Assembly (NCBI GenBank): GCA_010015805.1
Contig: ML978124.1
Span: 1,922,001-1,986,000, forward strand
Source: Rhizodiscina lignyota
Lineage: Eukaryota > Ascomycota > Dothideomycetes > Aulographales > Rhizodiscinaceae
Reading direction: 5' to 3'
DNA: 64,000 nucleotides
In this document: piece after piece, positions 57,444-64,000 of the stretch
Numbering within the stretch: the first letter of the stretch is position 1
Layout of the letters: each line of letters starts with the position of its first letter
The notes under the pieces: model-generated
The model's input: the letters and a program-made list of their open reading frames with translations, nothing else
Told to the model about the DNA's origin: nothing
Databases searched by the model: none
Made by a program: the position numbers and the translations under genes

Positions 57444-59135
57444 ATGTACCATCCAACAAGAAGATGGAGGGGACTCTCCCCCTTGCGAATTGGGAGCTTG
57501 TGGCCTGCGATCTTGGTCCTCTCCCTATCTCTAGTCACTCCGACTAGTGCCGACAACTTGAAGCAGGCCTACTGCTCCAATCAGAACACCGCCGAAACAG
57601 ATGCTTGTATGTCTTGGAACACTGCCACTGCTTAGAATTCATAGGGCTGACTGTTTTACTATAGCATCGGATACGTGGCAGTCAAATGGCCTCTGCAAAA
57701 CCACCTGCCAAGCCAACTACGCCCTCGCCATTGTCCAAGGTGCCAACTGCTGGTGCAGCAACTTTGTGCCAGCAGCCCAGTCGTCTGTTAGCGAGTGCAA
57801 CAAGAAATGCCAAGGCTACCCCTACGAGAACTGCGGCAATGTGGACACTGGAATGTTCGGCTACATTCTGCTGGACAAGGCAGTATCTGGCACATCTTCG
57901 GCGAGTACGGCAAGCAGCACTTCAACGTCCGCATCATCTCAAGTGAGTATGACCCTTCTGTTCTACCCCAGCCCCGACGTGACGGCATGGAGCGTTCTCT
58001 TCCCCTTTTGAAATTTGGTCATATTCTATTTGTAATTCCCCATGCCTCTTCGTATCTTGCAACGCGTCATGTGCACACACGCTTAGTCGCGTCGGAGTTT
58101 GCTTTCTGAGACTTCCGACCCAATTTTTGTCTGGCGTTCGAGTTTGAAGTTTGACAATTGCTGCGCAGACTGCGGACGCGCAAGACTCCTCCTCTTCTTC
58201 TGCGCAGGCGCAGACCGTCTTCAACTCCGTCTCCGTTACCGTTACGAATGACCATACTCTCACGCTTTCTCCTTCTGTAATTATTCACACCGTCACGGAT
58301 GTACGCTCGTCCTGCCATTTGTTTGTGTCAATTCATCTTACTAACACCGAAGCCGTTAGACGCCGACCTCGACTTCTACGCCCCCAACGACCTCAAGCAC
58401 CTCAACGACATCTTCGACATCCTCGACATCCTCGACTTTTACAACCTCTACGACCCACTCGACTTCATCCACATGGACTCCTACTCCAGTTACCAGTGTC
58501 CAGGTAATCACCATTAGCAATACGCCTGTTACCCAAACCGTGACCAGCATGCCCACAGCGCCACCTAGTGATCAAGCTTCGACTCAACGCGTCCAATCCA
58601 AAGGCGTGTCTGCCGGCATTATTGCTGCCATCGTCATTGCTGTGGTGGCAGGCGTGCTCCTGATTGTTGCTGTTCTGTTCTGCTGCTGGCGAAGGCGCAG
58701 GAATCAACTTCAGGACCAGCAAGCCACTGTTGGAATGGTTGACTCAGGCTCTTCGAACAAACCGACTCGTAACACGAGCACGATGAGCAGGCAAGGCTTG
58801 CTCGAGAAAATCTACCCTTCAGCAGCAGTTGTTCAGAGAAGCCAACAGGGCAGTCAGAGCAACACCCTTCCAAACGACGGCAGCGATGGAATGAGCCCAT
58901 CGAGCGAGAGGCGCCAGTCCAGGCTGATATTTTACGATCAGAGGTTGAATCCGACTGAGCTGATGACCCATGACAACGGCTCGAGGATTAGCAGCAACAC
59001 TCTACCAGACAATCGTGACTTCTCCAGGACGCTAAACGTGAGTAACCCACCTCGTTTTCACCTTATGAGAACGTATTAACGATCAAATAGGTCAGGAATC
59101 CAGATCCGGTCGATCCCCTTGACTGGGAACCTTGA
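57444..59135 (+). CDS. WSC-domain cell-wall stress sensor
   Basis: Five exons: 57444-57606, 57665-57942, 58169-58300, 58360-59037 and 59091-59135, giving 431 residues. WSC proteins sit in the plasma membrane, sense wall tension and signal through Rho1 to the cell-integrity MAP kinase pathway. A signal peptide (LWPAILVLSLSLVTPTSA) is followed by the Cys-rich WSC domain at about 37-125, with AYCSNQNTAETD, LCKTTCQANYALAI, NCWCSNFVP and CNKKCQGYPYENCG. Then comes a long Ser/Thr-rich mucin-like stretch, the membrane helix IIAAIVIAVVAGVLLIVAVL and a basic cytosolic tail starting CCWRRRRN. The last, short exon encodes VRNPDPVDPLDWEP, a typical C-terminal motif of fungal members. The 226-base second intron is longer than usual here. 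Confidence 0.93.
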
Positions 59136-60471
59136 GCTTCTCTCGCTTCTTTCCTTCCGTCAACATTGGTGCATGATCTTTTAGCATTGGCGTAACAGGC
59201 GTGCCTCAGGGCGCTGGGTGGGAATACCAAACTTTTTCACGAGCATTGCAATGGACTTTACCCCGAGCGTGGGGAACACTTTCTTGAGTCCCACCCCGTA
59301 CACGGCTGTCACGGAAACACACGACCACGAGTTCCTTTTCTCTTTCTCTCACCAGAATTGCCCCGACGGCCTAGTGTGTATTTGTAGTTTTGCTTCTTTT
59401 GGGCGACGGTTGGGACGGGAACTTTTTTCATGTACATATGTTTTAGTGTCAAGGAAAAGTTGAACTGCAAATAGTTTGGGGGGTTGAGGATGGCAACGGC
59501 CAGCTAAGGTCGATAATAAGCAGTGATAGGCTCCCAATAGGGGATAATTGAAAGTCAAGGGCTTCAAATGACTACCATTATATACCTAGATCCTTTGAAG
59601 TAAATGCGTGTTTGAGTTTGTCAGAATAGTTGAGCCACAGCTACAGTGTATTGAACTACCAAGCTGTACATCCTCTTAGGTCAACACAAGTTGCGCACGT
59701 TGAAGCTGTGTTTCCTCAATAAATACCGTCCGAAGAATGTCAGATCACGAGTCCAGACTCGCTCTTGTTTATGTTAAAGAGCAAGACTTGCTTAAATTTC
59801 ATCCTTTCAAGCTGTATCAGGTTCAACTATTTTGTCACACTCTAGTACGAGAGCTATAGTATGTATTAAAGTCGGCTATGTTTAATAAAGCCGTCTGTAG
59901 CACTTCAGATCAAGCATCCCAAAGCGCTCTCACTGGTGCTGAAGGGCATAGTTCATTTAAACTTGACCATTTCAGACGATATCGGGCACAGCTATTTTGT
60001 CACCTTGACATGCGAGTCATGGTGCGTGAATATCAGATGCACGCACTCTAGCGTATCGCTGCTGAAGGGCGACCCTGTCCCACACCTCTGGACCTCCAAG
60101 CGTCTGACCTCCTTTGTGCACCACAAACAAGGCCACACAACGATTGCAAAGACATACCATAGCCTTGTTTCCGCCGGCGATTGAGCACTTCTGAAGGGAC
60201 AGCACGACGCCACATTACTCGAGAAAACGCCCCGAACCCACCGCCAACGTGAGATCTCGTGCCTCTGCTCGTGCGGCTCCCCGTCTCCACGAAGCTCGTC
60301 CGACCTCCATTGCTCCTTCCACGACGAGCACTACCGCCTTAGCGCCAAGCTCACGATATTCTCGCGAACGACTCTGTGGTCGCTGCAAGTTCCACGTACT
60401 CAAAGGGATACCTGTATCGCAGCAGGACGAGCTGAGGTGGGGGCTGATAACCCACCAGACACTCATACACG
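59136..60471. other. Intergenic region with a decayed tandem repeat
   Basis: About 1.3 kb between the WSC and Arf GAP genes, both plus strand. It contains the diverged repeat listed separately. The last 280 bases should hold the Arf GAP promoter. No gene recognised. Confidence 0.5.
59700..60170. repeat. Diverged tandem repeat, two copies with 165-base period and a probable third
   Basis: Matching words recur at a fixed offset of 165 bases: AATAAA at 59719 and 59884, CAGATCA shortly after each, and CTATTTTGTCAC at 59827 and 59992. Between these anchors the copies align over their length at about 70% identity by eye. In the segments I compared by hand, roughly two thirds of the mismatches are transitions, and in one 26-base segment 10 of 11 are. 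A shorter, more GC-rich third copy seems to follow (GCTGAAGGGC repeated near 60061, CTCCTTTGTGCACC near 60109). The pattern fits an old duplication eroded by C-to-T change as in repeat-induced point mutation, but this is inference. Confidence 0.55.
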
Positions 60472-62026
60472 ATGAGCAAGATGTGGGAGGTGGACCCGGA
60501 GACCAAGAGCAAGCTGCTCGACATCCAGAAGGAGAATGACAACATGAAATGCGTCGATTGCGGCGCGCCGAGTCCGCAATGGGTATGTTTCGCGTCCCTG
60601 TCCTATCTATCTCATACATCTACATACACCCTCCTCCCCCCATACCTAAGCTTTATTCTCCCCCTTAGAACTCTAAGAGCCTAATTGATTTATGTGCCTG
60701 TCTACAGGCCTCCCCGAAGTTCGGCATCTTCATCTGCCTCTCCTGCTCCGGCATCCACCGCGGCCTAGGCGTGCACATCTCCTTCGTGCGCAGCATCACC
60801 ATGGACGCCTTCAAGGCCGCCGAGCTGGCGCGCATGTCCGCCGGCGGCAACGCGCCCTGGCGCCGCTTCTTCGACGCCCACCCCTCCAACAAGGCCGCGG
60901 GCATAACATTCGCCGAGGAGACCATCCAGGGCCGGTACGACTCTGAGGCCGGCGAGGAGTGGAAGGAGCGGCTGGCCGCGAAGGCGGAGGGCCGGGAGTA
61001 CGTGCCGCTGAGCGAGGACGCGAAGGAGAAGAGCAAGGCCGCGAGGGAGAGGGCGAAGGCGGGCGCGGATGCTGCGGCGGTGACGAGTGGGAGCAGGGGA
61101 AGTGGGCCCGGGAGCAGGTCCCAGACGCCGCTGAGCAAGACGCGGGATAATGGCGTCGCGGGCGGCGCGAGGACGAGCTCGCCCGGCCCGGGGAAGTCTG
61201 CGCTCGGCACGGGTGCGATGAACGCTGGCGGCGGGAGGAAGGCGCAGAACGAGGCGTATTTTGCAAAAATGGGTGCTGAGAATGCGGATAGGCCAGACCA
61301 TCTGCCGCCGAACCAGGGTGGGAAGTTTGGCGGGTTTGGGAGTGAGCCGATGCCTGCACAGCGACAGCAGGGAGGCGTGCAGTTGGGAGACTTCCAGCAG
61401 GACCCGGTGGCGGCGCTGACGAAGGGCTTTGGCTGGTTGAGCGCGACGGTGGGGAAGGGCGCGAAGGAAGGGTACGAGGGGTGGGTGAGGCCGGGGATGC
61501 AGAAGGTATGGTTGCTTCCGTCGCTCTGACTTTGCTCTTAGAGCTCCGACCTTGACACTGTGTGCTAATATGTACTGTACAGCTCGCCGAAGCAGACCTC
61601 GCATCGCAAGCCCGCGTCACCGCCCTCCAACTCGGCACGCAACTCCAGACCGGCACGAAGGTAGCATCCGACTCCTTCAGCCGCTTCGTCGAAGGAAACG
61701 GCTCCGACCCTAACAACCCGCGCTCCCCTCCCACCGACAAGCAAGAATTCTGGGACTCGTTCGGCGAGGCCCCGAGGAGCCCGCCAGCAGACAAGCGCGA
61801 ATTCTGGGACTCCTTTAGTGCAGCAGCGCCGGAAAAGACGAAGAAGGAGCCCGAGAAGAAGGATTTCTGGGACGAGTTTGCGGCGGCGGGAGATGTGAGG
61901 CAGGCGACGGCAGGACAAGGGCAAAAGAAGACCGGTGGAAGCATTGGGACGGCGGCGATGAGGAAACCAGCGGGCGGTGCTGGTGGAGGGGGTAAGAAGG
62001 AAGACGATACGTGGGGAGAGTGGTAG
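60472..62026 (+). CDS. gcs1: Arf GTPase-activating protein (Gcs1/ArfGAP1 type)
   Basis: Three exons: 60472-60582, 60708-61505 and 61583-62026, giving 450 residues. It switches Arf1 off on Golgi membranes and so controls COPI coat cycling. The ArfGAP zinc finger is CX2CX16CX2C (Cys27, Cys30, Cys47, Cys50), followed by the arginine finger Arg55 in GIHRGLGVHISFVRSI. AWRRFFD-like (PWRRFFDAH) and RYDSEAGEEWKERL close the domain near residue 130. The middle is Ala/Gly/Ser-rich and probably disordered. An amphipathic, curvature-sensing stretch may lie at VAALTKGFGWLSATVGKGAK. The C-terminus has three FWD[SE]F motifs and ends DTWGEW, both typical of this subfamily. Exon 2 is very GC-rich, which creates long antisense frames. 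Confidence 0.95.
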
Positions 62027-62586
62027 GCTGCTCTCTTGTGCTATTTGGTCTTGTAAGCATTGGGCAGGGCGAAGGCGTCTTGATATTAATAGCACTCGTC
62101 TAAAATGAATTTTCACCGCATTGCTCACATCGGATCCCTGATCAATCGGAGAGGCATGTGATTGAGGTGAATGGTGCAGGTGGATTTCCTATCCCTATCG
62201 TAAAGCCTTTATTCCCTTGGGGAAGCCAACACCGCTAACGCTGAATAATGTCGCTCGTGTGTGTTCCGTTTAACTTAACAACCCTCGCAGCCCCAGACCC
62301 AATCGACGAACCAAAGGAAAGCAGCGTGAAAGAAGATGGGGACAAGAAGCATGGGCAGAGCTTTCAGAAAGGGGCACGCGGCGTACGATAGCACTCCGAG
62401 CTTGAAGTAGGCGCGAGAGCTGCGCAGGAGCAGTGTCTGCACGTCGCTGTTTTCCGAAAGAAAAGGGGGAGTATCAGCATAAGTGTGGAAAAGTGAAATT
62501 TGGGTGTGGCTCGCAGTCTCCGAGAGATATCATGTTGCTTTGCTTGTGTTGCTGCAGATGTGAAGTGGAAGGCGGCAATGTTTCTT
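62027..62586. other. Intergenic region between convergent Arf GAP and calmodulin genes
   Basis: About 560 bases that should hold the two 3' UTRs. No gene recognised. Confidence 0.5.
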
Positions 62587-63524
62587 TTACTTTTGCATCA
62601 TCAACTGCACGAACTCGTTGTCTGCTCTGTAGTTAGCATTTGCACGTCTCAAGCTCCTAGAAGTGCGATCCGTACAGTCAATCCTGCCATCACCATCCTG
62701 GTCCGCCTCCCGGATCATCTCGTCGACCTCATCGTCGGTCAGCTTCTCGCCGATGCTAGTCATGACGTGACGCAGCTCGGCGGCGGAGATGAAGCCGTTG
62801 TTGTCGCGGTCGAAGACCTTGAACGCCTCACGGATCTCTTCTTCAGAGTCGGTGTCCTTCATCTTACGCGCCATCATGGTCAGGAACTCGGGGAAATCGA
62901 TGGTGCCGTTGTTGTCGGCGTCGACCTCGTTAATCATGTCCTGCAGCTCCGACTCGCTTGGGTTCTGGCCGAGCGAGCGCATCACTGTGCCCAGCTCCTT
63001 GGTGGTGATTTGTCCTGCGATTGCAGATGTCAGTTTTTTGGCTCATTCCTGATGGGTCTTGTGAGGTTCCGTGGAGCTGTGTCTCGTGCGCGCGGCTGGG
63101 GATTGATGTTGACCGGTTTGTGGAACGCAAGTTGGCAACATTGTATGAGACCAGGCAGTCGCGAAGGGAATTTGAATGAGATTGGCGAAGCAGAGTTCAC
63201 TCACCATCGCCATCTTTGTCCTGTATTGCAGGCAATTGCGTCAGCAAATGACATGGTAATACCAAGGGAAGTCGGGCGTTAGGCAGCAAGAAAGCTGGCA
63301 GCACATGTGTGATTGAGGTGACTTACAAAGAGGGAAAAGGCCTCCTTAAACTCGGACACTTGCTCTTCGGTGAGAGAATCGGCCTGAGTGGCATAGTCAG
63401 TGCTTCGATGATTTCATTGCTGCTGTATGCATGGTGGGGGAGAAGCGTCGCAGGGCAATTTTCAAGGCGGGGTACAGATCAAGGACCGGTGAGGACTTTG
63501 GAAGTGAGCAGGAGGGTTTACCAT
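62587..63524 (-). CDS. cmdA: Calmodulin
   Basis: Five coding exons: 63522-63524 (only the ATG), 63327-63383, 63205-63220 (16 bases), 62676-63014 and 62587-62621, giving exactly 149 residues. Calmodulin is the central calcium sensor, activating calcineurin and CaM kinases. The sequence begins M then [19 protein letters not shown]. It has four complete EF-hand loops: [36 protein letters not shown] and [12 protein letters not shown]. It ends FVQLMMQK. The intron straight after the ATG (63384-63521) and the microexon carrying the first calcium loop make this gene easy to mis-predict. The last intron (62622-62675, 54 bases) has no stop and interrupts the fourth EF loop, so its retention would insert 18 residues there. 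Confidence 0.97.
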
Positions 63525-64000
63525 TGCGAAGAAGGTGTCGCGGGGAGTGTGTGAAGTTGTTGGAGGATTTGGCGCGTGTTAGAGGGAGATACGGTGGAGT
63601 TTGTGGGTGTATGTGGTGTGAAGAGGGCGGTAGGGTGTTTTGTGGTCAAGCAACAGCGGGAATGAAGGGGAAGGCAGAGCTGAGACGACCGTACGTCAGG
63701 TGCTAGGCAACAAGTGGCTTAGCGCAGCGAGACAGAGCCGCGGTCACGTTGCAAGGCGAAGCAGCAACCTTGAATGAGATACTCCGTACAGCTGTAGGGA
63801 CGACTGGCAACCGCGCAATCACGAGCTGCTCTTTCACGAGGCGGCGGCGGAGGTGGTGAAGAAAGAGAAAGCACACTCTTGCAGAGAGCGCCTTGCTCTC
63901 TGCCTGCGTCATGTGGCGCGACAGGACCAACCTGTGAGATATTTTCCATGCCTGGGGAAGGCCAGCAATGGGCGCAGCAGCTAACTGCAGGCAGCTTCAT
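63525..64000. other. Calmodulin promoter and leader region
   Basis: About 475 bases upstream of the calmodulin ATG to the window edge. Minus-strand pyrimidine-rich tracts (for example the complement of 63830-63880) fit a strong fungal promoter and leader. No other gene is supported. Confidence 0.45.

Noticed and set aside
60811-61944. A 377-codon minus-strand frame, and a second of 279 codons in the same region
   Set aside because: Both are antisense to the very GC-rich Arf GAP exon 2 and the adjoining intron and exon 3. GC-rich third positions remove stops from opposite frames. The products are Ser/Pro/Arg-rich with no domain.
1-64000. CRISPR arrays, insertion sequences, operons, ribosome-binding sites
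   Set aside because: The window is eukaryotic nuclear DNA with spliceosomal introns. None of these applies and none was seen.

Overview
The window is nuclear DNA of a filamentous ascomycete fungus, most likely a Dothideomycete. Almost every gene has several short introns (about 45-70 bases, donors such as GTATGT, GTGAGT and GTAAGT, CTAAC/CTGAC branch sites). The proteins are typical of moulds: a VelC-like velvet regulator, a WSC-domain wall sensor, a KlpA-type kinesin-14, Mdm12, Atg3 and peroxisomal 2,4-dienoyl-CoA reductase. All gene models were built by hand by joining exons until phase, length and conserved residues agreed. No tRNA, rRNA, CRISPR array or intact transposon was found.

Layout. 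1-222 is the 5' end of a gene leaving the window on the left, followed by about 7 kb that is nearly gene-free apart from one tiny Cys/His-rich gene at 4163. From 7.2 to 32.3 kb the sequence is gene-dense: mdm12, a GFA/CENP-V-fold protein, an amidohydrolase, cytochrome b5 reductase mcr1, an F-box protein, a UDP-glycosyltransferase, a CLC chloride channel, kinesin-14, an ADP-ribose pyrophosphatase, CTP synthase and a velvet gene. A second gene desert of 7.4 kb lies between the velvet gene and a divergent DUF1349 gene (39.7 kb). Next come a small secreted cysteine-rich protein, atg3, a small unknown gene, tafazzin, mitochondrial ribosomal protein bL17m, mic12, naa10, ETF-beta, another small unknown gene and a peroxisomal dienoyl-CoA reductase. 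After 2.9 kb without a clear gene come the WSC sensor, a decayed tandem repeat, an Arf GTPase-activating protein and calmodulin.

How the genes relate. This is a housekeeping region, not a metabolite cluster. Mitochondrial membrane and energy functions recur: Mdm12 (ER-mitochondria tether), Mcr1, tafazzin (cardiolipin remodelling), Mic12 (cristae), bL17m and ETF-beta. Beta-oxidation is represented in two compartments (ETF-beta and the SKL-tailed reductase). Signalling and trafficking are represented by calmodulin, the Arf GAP, the WSC sensor, CLC and kinesin-14.

Most notable observations: (1) an intron in the CTP synthase gene that best fits AT-AC ends; (2) a calmodulin gene whose first coding exon is only the ATG, with a 16-base microexon after it; (3) a 19-base tafazzin microexon carrying most of the catalytic HX4D motif; (4) three stop-free introns whose lengths are multiples of three (kinesin, naa10, calmodulin); (5) a possible alternative membrane-anchored C-terminus of the glycosyltransferase; (6) a candidate secreted effector and a tiny Cys/His protein that simple ORF-length filters would miss; (7) a diverging tandem repeat with a RIP-like excess of transitions. 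I see no convincing new multi-gene system.
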